Source: Collinsella bouchesdurhonensis (GTDB lineage Bacteria > Actinomycetota > Coriobacteriia > Coriobacteriales > Coriobacteriaceae). Taken from it: 64,000 nucleotides of DNA. The notes beneath the pieces were generated by a model. It saw only the letters and a program-made list of their open reading frames with translations, was not told the origin of the DNA and made no database searches. Position numbers and translations under genes: made by a program. Positions 32,858 through 41,783 of this stretch are shown here, one piece after another (position 1 is the stretch's first letter; each line of letters opens with the position of its first letter). The DNA is taken from assembly GCF_900155365.1 (NCBI RefSeq), contig NZ_LT699742.1, positions 81,729 through 145,728 of the forward strand. The letters run 5' to 3'.

Positions 32858-35800
32858 CGTTTAGTCCTGCTCGATTTGCGCACGATGCTGGGGAAGAGGA
32901 TGACTGCTATAAAGGCGAAGCTGCAAAGGATACTTGCAAGCAAGGGGATTAAATCGGAGTCGACACCGGTTTGTGCAAGAGGCCGCCCGATGATCTGTTT
33001 AACCTTATCTTTATCGTGATCCTCAAGGTTGGGGCCTCCGCCGTTTCGGTAGAGGTCGATAACCGCACTGTTGAGAAGAGAGCTCCCGCCTTCCCATCGC
33101 TTTTTTGTTGAGAGCTGGATAATCGCGGGCGCAAGGTCGCCTTCTTGTGTCTTATTGGGGGCTTTATCGTAGGAGTCGTTTTCGCTCTTTAGATCGGAGC
33201 GCGTCCATCCGTCCTTTTGCGTGGTAAACGAATCCGCAACGCTGCCGAATTCAAAGCGAATTGCGCAGATGTGCTGGCTCTCCTTAAGATCAAGATCGAG
33301 AACGTCAAGAATCCTTGCTTGTGTAGCGTCGATATTTTGCTCCCAAAGATGCCAATGTGAATAGTCGAGCTTGCGACCTTCGCCTTCGAGCCAAGGATTT
33401 TCGTGACCGTCTTCGAGGGTTGCGTTGGCGTTTGATTCGTTGAGGTAATCATCGTCGTTGGAAAGTTGATACCAAACGTTGAGTTTGCCGTCGTAATCCC
33501 CTTGAGCGACGGGCGTTATCACGCCGGTTACTTCTGCCATTCCTTGAGCTACGCAATCGAGCGGATCGGTAACCGTGCATTCGTCGACCCAGGTGTTGCT
33601 TGTGTTTCGCATATCAAGCAAATACGTATATACACGGCCCTCGCCTGCTTCCGTGAGGCGCTGTTGGCGCTTGTCAATTTCTCCAGTGATTTGAATGGGC
33701 TGGTCATACATGGCAATAGCTTGGATTTCGCCGCTTTCCTCAACGGTGAACGTGATGCTTTTTGCTACATCGTGTCCTTGGGGCGACTGCGTCTCGGTGA
33801 GTGTATAAGATCCTGGCGCAAGCGCTTCAATCCGATGGGGCTCAGTGGTCGAAGTCCATTCATCGACGATAGTTCCGTCGGAATCGGTGACGGTAAGATG
33901 CGCGCCGGCAAGCTCGCTTTCGTTGGTGATATCTCGTTTTGAGACATCGATTTTAGTGAAATCGTTTTCGATAACAATCTTATAGGACTCCTCGCCATCG
34001 ATACGTCCGTATTCGTCAACGGTGAATTCGCGAATAAGGGGATCGAGAAGAAAGCCGTTGGCCGTGTTTGTTTCCTTGATGCGCCAAATGCCAGGCTGCA
34101 GGTGAATCGCGCGGCAGATGCCGTTTTGATCGGTCGTGATCGTAAGCGGCAAACAACCCTCTTTGAGTTGGGGAATATCGTGGGAGTCGTTATGGTCTTT
34201 GACGATGTCGTTGCTTTCGGCGGGTTTGCCGGGCTCGGGTGTCTGCTCGTCTTCCAGGCGCCAGAGGGTGAACTGCACGCCGGGGACAGGTGCATCGGTC
34301 CCTGCTTTTATCTTTTTGATTTCAACCGTTGTCGGTATGTTCGATATCGCACAGCTTGTACTGACAAGCGGGGTGTCTTGGTTCTCGTAGGTAAGCGTGA
34401 AAACAATCGGGTTGCTTGCGAGCACATGGCCGGGTGCAGGTTTTGTTTCAACAAACTCATAGGTTGCCTTACCGTTGCCGAGTGGGAGTTTTGTTGTCGT
34501 TGTACGTCCTTCTTCGTTGGTTTTTACATGGTCAACAACGGTCCCCGCGCTCAAGAGGACCGATCCGTTCGGGGCGATAATATCCTCATGAACGCGCACA
34601 TCAAACTCGGCTTCACCAAGAGCCGCACCGTCTTCGGAGCAGGTTTTGACAAGCTGGGCGATTCCTGTGGCGGGGGAGTTGGCAACAGTGGCTATGCAAA
34701 GCGGCTCATCACCACTAATTTCGATTTGTACGTCTTCTCCGGCAAGGACATAGGGCTGCGCTGCTGTGATTTCTCGGATGTAATACGTTCCCGTTGCTAG
34801 TTGCTCGGGCAGCGTGACGCTTCCGTCGTCGCCCGTGGTAAAGGTGTCGATGCTTGATTGGGCCGGATACCAGACACTTTGGGAAATAAGGTTCTTGTTG
34901 TTGTCGAGAAGCTGGAAAGAAAATCCGGCAAGAGGAATGCGTTCCCCGGATTTTGCATCGACCTTAACGATCTGCAACCGACTCATCTTTCGATGGTTGT
35001 TGATGATGTACTTCAATGTGCAATTGTCGATTATTTGGTCAGCAGCGATCGTCCAATCTTCAATTGCTGCAAAGCCGTCGGGGATGGTCTGCTCATCCTC
35101 GTGGATGGTATAGCCCGCGGGGTCGTAGGGAATCGCCCCATGAGCGACGTGGGAGTTCGAACCGTTCCCAAACCATGCGCCCTTACTTGTGGCATATCCG
35201 TCTTTATCGGTTGTGATCGATCCGATTGCTTTGCCTGTGGTATTGGAGATGATCTGGAAGCACACCCCCTCAGCAGGAATCTCTTGCTTCGAGGAGCCCT
35301 CATCGCCTTCGTCTTTGAATTTTGCAATCTCGATATCAAATGCGACGGGTATCTCATCAAAATCGCTTTCGGGGATGAGTCTTAACGTGGCGTTTTCATC
35401 AAGATTGTCGGCCCCAACATGGTAGATGTGGTCTTCTGTGTCTAGGAGATAACCTTGCGGAGCTTTAGTTTCCCGTACATGGATGGTACCGAGAGGGATG
35501 TTTTCAAACGAGGCAACACCTTCTTTGTTCGTGGTAGCTGTCGCATGAAACCCTGGCGCGCTATCCGAGGTTAGCTCATACTCCGCCCCTTCGAACGAGC
35601 ATCCTGCCTGTGCCGCACCTGCGCTTATGGCGTCATGTTTGCAAACAACAAGGGTGAACGTACCAGGTTTGTCGGTGGTCGAAACAAGGCTGTTGAGCCC
35701 TGCGGTTGTAAATTCGATTCGTTCTTCGTTTATGGCAAAACCCTTTGGAGCCTTTGTTTCCTGGGCATAGTAGGCAGTATTGGGCTTGAGGGCAAGTTCG

Positions 35801-36657
35801 GCGTGTCCATTTGCATCGGTGACAACGGTGTCTGCTAGTGAAGAATCTGATGCGTGATAGATTGCGTACTCTGCCCCTTCAAGTGCGTACTCTTCGTTAT
35901 TTGCGCTGATGCTTGCGTCTGCAGAGGTTTTCGAAAAAATCACGCGGGTCTTTTTCTCGCTGGTGACGAGACTTTGATATCCAAACGTTTTATTCTCGCC
36001 TTTTGGTGTGCGATTGATCCATAGGATAGCGCACCCCTCTTCGATACCTCCTCCACCAGCTTGAGCATAGACGATTGCCTGCTGGTAGAGGTTCCAAGAG
36101 GCTTCTTTGATGTGAGGGTCTTTGATGGCTTCCCATCGTTCCTTATAAGCTTTGTTTCCATGCCAGGGAGGGTCGTATTTGGGAACAAAATTGAGAAGGT
36201 CAGGCCGTTTGTCACCAATGGCAAGCCAGATTGCTGCCATAGTGGCAGATTCAGACTTGCCTTTATCGAGTCCCGCAACCGAAGTGACGACTTTTCCGTC
36301 GTATCCATGATAGGCAACGTAGTCGAGCTCGGGGATTTTTGGCGAACCGTATCGAGTGAGTTTTTGGCCCACTTCGGGATAGGAAAGAAATCCCTGTGCG
36401 CAATAGGCGACGTTTTGTCCTTCGACGCGAATGAGCTTGCCGTGTCCGTCAGAGGAGTTGGGGTTGTGAACCAGGTCGCTTACGGTGATGGAGTCGCTGT
36501 TGGCGTGCGCGCCGATGAGCGCACTGCCAACAGCGCATGTCGCTCCGAGAAGGGCGATAGCGAGAACAACGAAAAGCGGCACCGGTCTGCGGCGTCCTAT
36601 GGAGCGGTTGTCGTTCGTGTTGCGCCAGGGGAATCGGCGTGCCTTGCTGTGATTCAC
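32854..36657 (-). CDS. LAQTG-anchored surface adhesin with thioester-like and Cna-B/SpaA domains
   Basis: The 1267-residue protein has a basic N-terminus and signal peptide (about 25-52). An N-terminal domain like Gram-positive thioester domains follows: Cys86 in VAYCAQG, and ATMAAIW near 139-144, where the expected Gln of TQ.AIW is Met140. Several Cna-B/SpaA repeats follow, each ending in an E-box such as RETKAPQGY, QETKAPKGF, VETKPAPGH, KETNTANGF and TETQSPQGH, with Lys and Asn positions suited to isopeptide bonds. The C-terminus is LAQTG (residue 1227 on), a hydrophobic helix and a basic tail. I chose GTG 36657 with GGGAGGACGATT upstream. It is coupled to the sortase gene. Confidence 0.9.
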   Translation of the reverse strand: MNHSKARRFPWRNTNDNRSIGRRRPVPLFVVLAIALLGATCAVGSALIGAHANSDSITVSDLVHNPNSSDGHGKLIRVEGQNVAYCAQGFLSYPEVGQKLTRYGSPKIPELDYVAYHGYDGKVVTSVAGLDKGKSESATMAAIWLAIGDKRPDLLNFVPKYDPPWHGNKAYKERWEAIKDPHIKEASWNLYQQAIVYAQAGGGGIEEGCAILWINRTPKGENKTFGYQSLVTSEKKTRVIFSKTSADASISANNEEYALEGAEYAIYHASDSSLADTVVTDANGHAELALKPNTAYYAQETKAPKGFAINEERIEFTTAGLNSLVSTTDKPGTFTLVVCKHDAISAGAAQAGCSFEGAEYELTSDSAPGFHATATTNKEGVASFENIPLGTIHVRETKAPQGYLLDTEDHIYHVGADNLDENATLRLIPESDFDEIPVAFDIEIAKFKDEGDEGSSKQEIPAEGVCFQIISNTTGKAIGSITTDKDGYATSKGAWFGNGSNSHVAHGAIPYDPAGYTIHEDEQTIPDGFAAIEDWTIAADQIIDNCTLKYIINNHRKMSRLQIVKVDAKSGERIPLAGFSFQLLDNNKNLISQSVWYPAQSSIDTFTTGDDGSVTLPEQLATGTYYIREITAAQPYVLAGEDVQIEISGDEPLCIATVANSPATGIAQLVKTCSEDGAALGEAEFDVRVHEDIIAPNGSVLLSAGTVVDHVKTNEEGRTTTTKLPLGNGKATYEFVETKPAPGHVLASNPIVFTLTYENQDTPLVSTSCAISNIPTTVEIKKIKAGTDAPVPGVQFTLWRLEDEQTPEPGKPAESNDIVKDHNDSHDIPQLKEGCLPLTITTDQNGICRAIHLQPGIWRIKETNTANGFLLDPLIREFTVDEYGRIDGEESYKIVIENDFTKIDVSKRDITNESELAGAHLTVTDSDGTIVDEWTSTTEPHRIEALAPGSYTLTETQSPQGHDVAKSITFTVEESGEIQAIAMYDQPIQITGEIDKRQQRLTEAGEGRVYTYLLDMRNTSNTWVDECTVTDPLDCVAQGMAEVTGVITPVAQGDYDGKLNVWYQLSNDDDYLNESNANATLEDGHENPWLEGEGRKLDYSHWHLWEQNIDATQARILDVLDLDLKESQHICAIRFEFGSVADSFTTQKDGWTRSDLKSENDSYDKAPNKTQEGDLAPAIIQLSTKKRWEGGSSLLNSAVIDLYRNGGGPNLEDHDKDKVKQIIGRPLAQTGVDSDLIPLLASILCSFAFIAVILFPSIVRKSSRTKR

Positions 36658-36924
36658 AATCGTCCTCCCTCGAATCGATGGGAGTCGAGCGTATAAGGAC
36701 ACATTCCCCGTTAGTTCCATCTATGCTTACAAAAGAGAACGCATCGATTCCCCTTATTCTTGCCAGTTTCTAACAAGGCAGGTGAAACGGGGTAAATATC
36801 AGCGGTGTTAAGCCCCTTAGCTTTGATTGCGACGACTGTCATCACAAAAAGAGGCGCGCATCTCCATGATCTTCGATGGGCTCTCGGTCTTCTCGCGCAG
36901 TTTTATCGTGGACTGGTACGTTTC

Positions 36925-36954
36925 TTGCTCCATAGGAACAATGCAGGTTATACT
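36925..36954 (+). promoter_or_regulatory. Promoter of tRNA-Gly
   Basis: TTGCTC and TATACT with an 18-bp spacer end 29 bp before the tRNA. The 263-bp gap between the adhesin and this tRNA otherwise shows nothing I can name. Confidence 0.6.
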
Positions 36955-36983
36955 AACTACCGCGCATTCACTGCGTCGTATAT

Positions 36984-37055
36984 GCGGGCATCGCCAAGTG
37001 GTAAGGCATCAGCTTCCCAAGCTGACACTCGCGGGTTCGAGTCCCGTTGCCCGCT
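36984..37055 (+). tRNA. tRNA-Gly(CCC)
   Basis: The 72-nt gene has acceptor GCGGGCA/TGCCCGC, anticodon CCC in loop TTCCCAA, and T-arm CGCGGGTTCGAGTCCCG. CCA is not encoded. Confidence 0.95.
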
Positions 37056-37070
37056 CCCATTCGAATTTCA

Positions 37071-37102
37071 GGCACGGTAACGTTTCGCTACCGTGCCTTT
37101 TT
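37071..37102 (+). terminator. Terminator of tRNA-Gly
   Basis: GGCACGGTA and TACCGTGCC flank a 9-nt loop, followed by five T. Confidence 0.95.
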
Positions 37103-37110
37103 GATAAAGT

Positions 37111-37143
37111 GCCGAGACTCGAACCCGACAGGGTGCGAGCGCC
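37111..37143 (+). repeat. Shortened tRNA-linked element behind tRNA-Gly
   Basis: ACTCGAACCCGACAGGGTGC lines up with the tail and first bases of the core found behind tRNA-Ala and tRNA-Lys. Read on the minus strand it contains CGGGTTCGAGTC, the T-arm sequence of this tRNA-Gly. The hairpin core and the second terminator copy are missing. Confidence 0.6.
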
Positions 37144-37166
37144 TACAACGGCTGTTTTGTCGCGCC

Positions 37167-39407
37167 CTAGTCAAACAAGCTCGGCATGTCGTTTTCCTTC
37201 ATGAGAGCGCCGGCAGACGGCAAGGCCTGTGCGCAGAATCGCTCCGTCGAGGCTTCGCTTCCCAGGAAGTCTTCTGCCGCGCCCACAGCGGTGACGATAC
37301 GATTCTTCTTTGCCGTGAACGCCTGGACGCCCTGGGTGCTGGTGGTTGTTTTGGTCTTGAGTAGCGACGTGTTGAAGCTCATTAGGCGGCCGTCGTTTGA
37401 GGCAAGCGCCAGGTCGCGGTCCTCCTTGAGCACCTGGGCAAACAGCAGTTTGCTGCCGCCGTAGATGGCATTCTTGAGGCGCTTGCGGTTGGTTTTGGTC
37501 ACATAACCGGCAAGCGCGACGCGCACGACGCGGCCATTCTCGAAGACAAACAGCACGTCTGCCTTGTAATCCTCGGGGTCGATTACCCAGATTACAGACT
37601 CGTCGGGGTCCATCTCAAGATCGGTGGGCAGATAGGAGCCAAGCTGTGCTGACTTGGTGTCCTCGAACGACGCAACCTTGCACTTGTACACCTGGCTCTT
37701 ATCGGTGAATACCAGCAGCTCGTGCGTATTGGAGGAGGGGAACTCGATAAAGGGCTTGTCCCCGTCTTTGTACTTGAGGGCGGCGCCCGTCTTAAGCACG
37801 CGATCCGTTAGTTTCTTGAGGTAGCCTTCGTGCGAGAGCATGATCGTAACCGGATATTCCTCGACCTCCGGCTCCAAACTCACTTCGATGACGTCCGCAG
37901 GATCGATCCTGCCCGTGCGGCGCGGCATCACGTACTTTTTATTAACCGCGGCAAGCTCGTCGCTGATGACCTGCTTGATTTTATCCTCGCTCGACAAGAT
38001 ATCCTCGAGCTCGGCAATCTCGCCTTCGAGCTTCTCGATATCCTTGGTGCGGTTGAGGATGTACTCCTCGTTGATGTTGCGGAGCTTGATTTCGGCAACA
38101 AACTCCGCCTGGGTCTCGTCGATATCAAAGCCGCGCATCAGGTTGGGCACGACCTCAGCCTCGAGCTTGGTTCCGCGGATGATGGCGATGGCCTTGTCGA
38201 TATCGAGTAAAATCGCCTCGAGGCCATGCAAAAGATGTAGACGCTCGGACTTCTTGCCCAGGTCAAAGCTCACGCGGCGACGTGTCGACTCCACGCGCCA
38301 GGCAACCCACTCGTGTAGGATTTGACGCACGCCCATGACGCGCGGGTAACCGTCGACCAGCACGTTGAAGTTGCACGAGAACGAATCCTGCAGCGTGGTT
38401 GAGCGATAGAGTTTGGCCATGAGCTTGTCCGGGTCGACACCGCGTTTGAGGTCGATGGCGATGCGCAGGCCCGAAAGGTCGGTCTCGTCACGGATATCGG
38501 CGATCTCTTTGACCTTACCCTCTTTGGAGAGCTTGATGATGCGCTCGATGATGACGTCGGTTTTAGTGGTGTAGGGGATCTCGTAGACCTCGATGATGCG
38601 CTCTTCGGGAATCCAGCGCCAGCGCGAGCGAATCTGGAAGCTGCCAAGTCCCGTCTCGATGATGCGCTCCATCTCCTCACGGCGATAGATGATCTCGCCG
38701 CCCGTCGAGAAGTCGGGCATGGGCATGTATTCGAGCAGGTCGCAATCGGGATCTTCGAGATAGTGCATGGTGGCGCAGCAGACCTCGTTGAGGTTAAAAC
38801 CGCAGATGTCGGACGCCATGGCAACGCCGATGCCCTTGTTGGCCGAGACCAGGATGTTGGGGAACGTCGTGGGCAGCAAGCGCGGCTCTTTCATGGCGCC
38901 GTCGTAGCTGTCAACAAAATCCACCGGGTCCTTGTCGATATCCTTAAAGATTTCGGCGCAGATGGGAGAGAGCTTGGCCTCGGTGTAGCGCGAAGCGGCG
39001 TAGCTCAGGTCACCCGAATAATATTTGCCAAAGTTGCCCTTCGACTCCACGAAGGGAGCGAGCAGCGCTTCGTTGCCCGTGGCAAGGCGCACCATCGTTT
39101 CGTAGATGGCGGCATCGCCATGTGGGTTGAGCTTCATGGTCTGACCCACGATGTTGGCGCTTTTCTGACGCTCTCCCTTGAGCAGGCCCATCTTGTACAT
39201 GGTGTAGAGCAGCTTGCGGTGCGAAGGCTTAAAGCCATCGATTTCGGGGAACGCACGCGAGACGTTGGTGCTCATGGCATAGGGCATATAGTTAGTCTCG
39301 AGTGTCTCGGTAATAGGCTGCGCGGTGACCTCAGAATGCAAGCCGATGACGTTGGCGTCGTTGACCTGCTTCTTTTTAGGCTGAGTTTTAGTTTTCTTCT
39401 TTGCCAC
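37167..39407 (-). CDS. Second type IIA topoisomerase subunit A (topoisomerase IV-like)
   Basis: The 746-residue ParC/GyrA homologue has the catalytic Tyr141 in AASRYTEAKL and the winged-helix NPHGDAAIYETMV. The quinolone-binding Ser is Ala99, and Glu103 matches the acidic anchor. No GyrA box is present, which fits a decatenase rather than a supercoiling enzyme. The N-terminus is Lys-rich (MAKKKTKTQPKKK). It forms a pair with the B-subunit gene 48 bp upstream. True parC naming is avoided because this lineage is distinct from classic ParC. Confidence 0.88.
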   Translation of the reverse strand: MAKKKTKTQPKKKQVNDANVIGLHSEVTAQPITETLETNYMPYAMSTNVSRAFPEIDGFKPSHRKLLYTMYKMGLLKGERQKSANIVGQTMKLNPHGDAAIYETMVRLATGNEALLAPFVESKGNFGKYYSGDLSYAASRYTEAKLSPICAEIFKDIDKDPVDFVDSYDGAMKEPRLLPTTFPNILVSANKGIGVAMASDICGFNLNEVCCATMHYLEDPDCDLLEYMPMPDFSTGGEIIYRREEMERIIETGLGSFQIRSRWRWIPEERIIEVYEIPYTTKTDVIIERIIKLSKEGKVKEIADIRDETDLSGLRIAIDLKRGVDPDKLMAKLYRSTTLQDSFSCNFNVLVDGYPRVMGVRQILHEWVAWRVESTRRRVSFDLGKKSERLHLLHGLEAILLDIDKAIAIIRGTKLEAEVVPNLMRGFDIDETQAEFVAEIKLRNINEEYILNRTKDIEKLEGEIAELEDILSSEDKIKQVISDELAAVNKKYVMPRRTGRIDPADVIEVSLEPEVEEYPVTIMLSHEGYLKKLTDRVLKTGAALKYKDGDKPFIEFPSSNTHELLVFTDKSQVYKCKVASFEDTKSAQLGSYLPTDLEMDPDESVIWVIDPEDYKADVLFVFENGRVVRVALAGYVTKTNRKRLKNAIYGGSKLLFAQVLKEDRDLALASNDGRLMSFNTSLLKTKTTTSTQGVQAFTAKKNRIVTAVGAAEDFLGSEASTERFCAQALPSAGALMKENDMPSLFD

Positions 39408-39455
39408 GATTTCCTCTTGTTGCTCTTCTTGGGCCGTTTTGATGTGCGCTGTGCC

Positions 39456-41453
39456 TTATTGCAGGTCCAGCTGGTCTAGATACTCTTTGCCGTGCTGTGC
39501 GATATGGCGCTTGCGCCCCTCGTCGTCGTTGCCCAGCAACAGGTTGAACATGGTTTCCATCTTCGTGACGTCTTCGGGTTCCACCTTGATCAGGCGGCGC
39601 GTCTCGGGGTTCATGGTGGTGAGCCACATCATGTCCGGATCGTTCTCACCAAGACCCTTTGATCGGTTGATGGAGCACTTCTGGTCGCCGATTTCTTTTA
39701 AGATGCCGTTCTTTTCGAGTTCGGTGTAGGCAAAGTAGGTCTTTTCCTTGCAGTTGATCTCGTAGAGCGGTGACTCGGCGATATAGACATAGCCCTCGTC
39801 GATGAGCGTGGGCACCAGGCGATAGAGCATCGTTAAGATGAGCGTTCGGATATGGTAGCCATCGACGTCGGCATCGGTACAGATGATGACCTTGCTCCAG
39901 TTAAGATTATCCAGGTCAAAGGAACCGAGGTTCTTGATGCGCTTATCTTTGATTTCAACGCCGCAGCCCAGCACGCGCATGAGGTCCATGATGATGTCGG
40001 ACTTGAAGATGCGCGGATAATCCTCTTTAAGGCAGTTGAGGATTTTGCCGCGCACCGGCATGACACCCTGGAATTCGGCATCGCGCGAGGTGCGGATGGC
40101 GCCTGCTGCCGAGTCACCCTCTACGATGTAGACTTCACGGCGGGTTTTGTCTTTCGAGCGGCAGTCGATGAACTTCTGCACGCGGTTTGCCATATCGGTC
40201 TTCTGTTGCAGATTGGTTTTGATGCTCTGGCGAGTTTTTTCGGCATTCTCACGGGAGCGCTTGTTGATGAGCACCTGCTCCATGATCTTGTTGGCGGCAT
40301 CTTTGTTCTCGATCAGATAGGTTGAGAGTCGCTCTTTGAAGAATGCCGTCATGGCCTGCTGGATAAAGCGGTTGTTGATGGCCTTCTTGGTCTGGTTTTC
40401 GTAAGACGTCTGGGTGGAGAAGCAGTTGGTCACCAGCACCAGGCAGTCCTGGACGTCTTGCCACTTAATGCCGCTCTCGTTTTTGTTGTACTTGCCCTGT
40501 TGCTTGATATAGGCGTCGATTGCGCTGGTCAGGGCACTGCGGGCCGCCTTCTCGGGCGAACCGCCATTTTCGAGCCATGATGAGTTGTGGTAGTACTCCT
40601 GCATCTGGAAGGTGCGGGAGAAGCACAGGCATGCCGTGATCTTAACGTTGTAGTCGGGCAGGTCCTCACGGTCGCGGCCGCGGCGATCCGCCTCGATAAA
40701 GAAGGGCTCGGTGAGATAGTTGGCGCCGACCTTCTCGAGCACGTAGTCTTCGATGCCGCGCGGGTAGCAGAAATCTTCCTCGGTAAACTCGCCGTCGTCG
40801 CCCTCGATGCGCAGGCGGAAGGTCACGTTGGCGTTGACCACGGCCTGGCGGCGCATGGTCTCACGGTACCACTCGTGGGGGATGTCGATCGAGGTAAAGA
40901 CCTCGAGGTCCGGACGCCATTTGATGGTGGTACCGGTGCGCTCTTCATCGGTGGGTTCGACCTCAAGCGCCTTCTTCTTGGTCCCTACAACCTTGCCCTT
41001 CTTGAAGTGCAAGGAGTACTTGTTGCCGTCGCGCCAGACCGTGACGTCCATGTATTCGGAGGCGTATTGGGTTGCGCATGAGCCCAGGCCATTGGTGCCG
41101 AGCGAGAAATCGTAGTCGCCACCCTCGTTGTTGTTGTACTTGCCGCCAGCATAGAGCTCGCAGAAGACGAGTTCCCAGTTAAAGCGCTTCTCGGAAGGGT
41201 TCCAGTCGAGCGGGCAGCCACGACCGTTGTCTTCTACCTGGATCGATCCATCACGAAAGGCGGTAAGGGTGATGAGCTTGCCAAAACCCTGGCGGGCCTC
41301 GTCGACCGCGTTGGACAAAATCTCGAAGGCGGCGTGGGCGCAGCCGTCGAGGCCGTCCGATCCAAAGATGACAGCGGGGCGCAGGCGCACGCGCTCCTCA
41401 TCTTTGAGCTGACGGATGCTGTCGTTACCATAGTTTGCGGTGTTTTTTGCCAT
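39456..41453 (-). CDS. Second type IIA topoisomerase subunit B (topoisomerase IV-like)
   Basis: The 665-residue ParE/GyrB homologue has the GHKL ATPase (EILSNAVDEA near residues 45-54, EDNGRGCPLD near 74-83, GTNGLGSCATQ near 118-128), a transducer domain, TOPRIM motif EGDSAAGAIR, DADVDGYHI, and a C-terminal SKGLGENDP. It diverges clearly from the GyrB near the origin. The start is ATG 41453. It faces purB across a 330-bp divergent gap. Confidence 0.9.
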   Translation of the reverse strand: MAKNTANYGNDSIRQLKDEERVRLRPAVIFGSDGLDGCAHAAFEILSNAVDEARQGFGKLITLTAFRDGSIQVEDNGRGCPLDWNPSEKRFNWELVFCELYAGGKYNNNEGGDYDFSLGTNGLGSCATQYASEYMDVTVWRDGNKYSLHFKKGKVVGTKKKALEVEPTDEERTGTTIKWRPDLEVFTSIDIPHEWYRETMRRQAVVNANVTFRLRIEGDDGEFTEEDFCYPRGIEDYVLEKVGANYLTEPFFIEADRRGRDREDLPDYNVKITACLCFSRTFQMQEYYHNSSWLENGGSPEKAARSALTSAIDAYIKQQGKYNKNESGIKWQDVQDCLVLVTNCFSTQTSYENQTKKAINNRFIQQAMTAFFKERLSTYLIENKDAANKIMEQVLINKRSRENAEKTRQSIKTNLQQKTDMANRVQKFIDCRSKDKTRREVYIVEGDSAAGAIRTSRDAEFQGVMPVRGKILNCLKEDYPRIFKSDIIMDLMRVLGCGVEIKDKRIKNLGSFDLDNLNWSKVIICTDADVDGYHIRTLILTMLYRLVPTLIDEGYVYIAESPLYEINCKEKTYFAYTELEKNGILKEIGDQKCSINRSKGLGENDPDMMWLTTMNPETRRLIKVEPEDVTKMETMFNLLLGNDDEGRKRHIAQHGKEYLDQLDLQ

Positions 41454-41783
41454 ACTCGCTCTTTCGGTGTCCCTTAACCGGTCCTCGACCTCGGCATTGC
41501 GCGAGGCGTCCTTGCTATTACGTTATCGCATGCTGGGAATCAGGTTGAAATTCTCAGAGAAAGTGCAGCACTGCTGGAAGGCGAATCCCATGTTGCATCC
41601 TGAACCCGAGGCGCTTGCTCGGCATGCAGATGATGGTATCGTACACTCTCCGACGCTTTCGGGCCAAAGCGCCATATCTGTGCTCGTATTGCTCTTCGGG
41701 CGTTTTTATAGAGCGCGTCAGCCTTTTTGCGTCTACGTCGTACAATATGTGCGTTACGTGCCAATAACCAAAAAGGAGCCGCA
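41454..41783. other. Divergent intergenic region, topoisomerase B / purB
   Basis: No gene is supported in these 330 bp. Short frames on both strands look like chance. It must hold divergent promoters; TACAAT at about 41739-41744 could be the purB -10, without a convincing -35. I see no purine riboswitch or clear PurR-type operator. Confidence 0.5.

Noticed and set aside
41454-41783. Purine riboswitch or small genes before purB
   Set aside because: No conserved riboswitch core could be recognised and the short frames lack ribosome sites.
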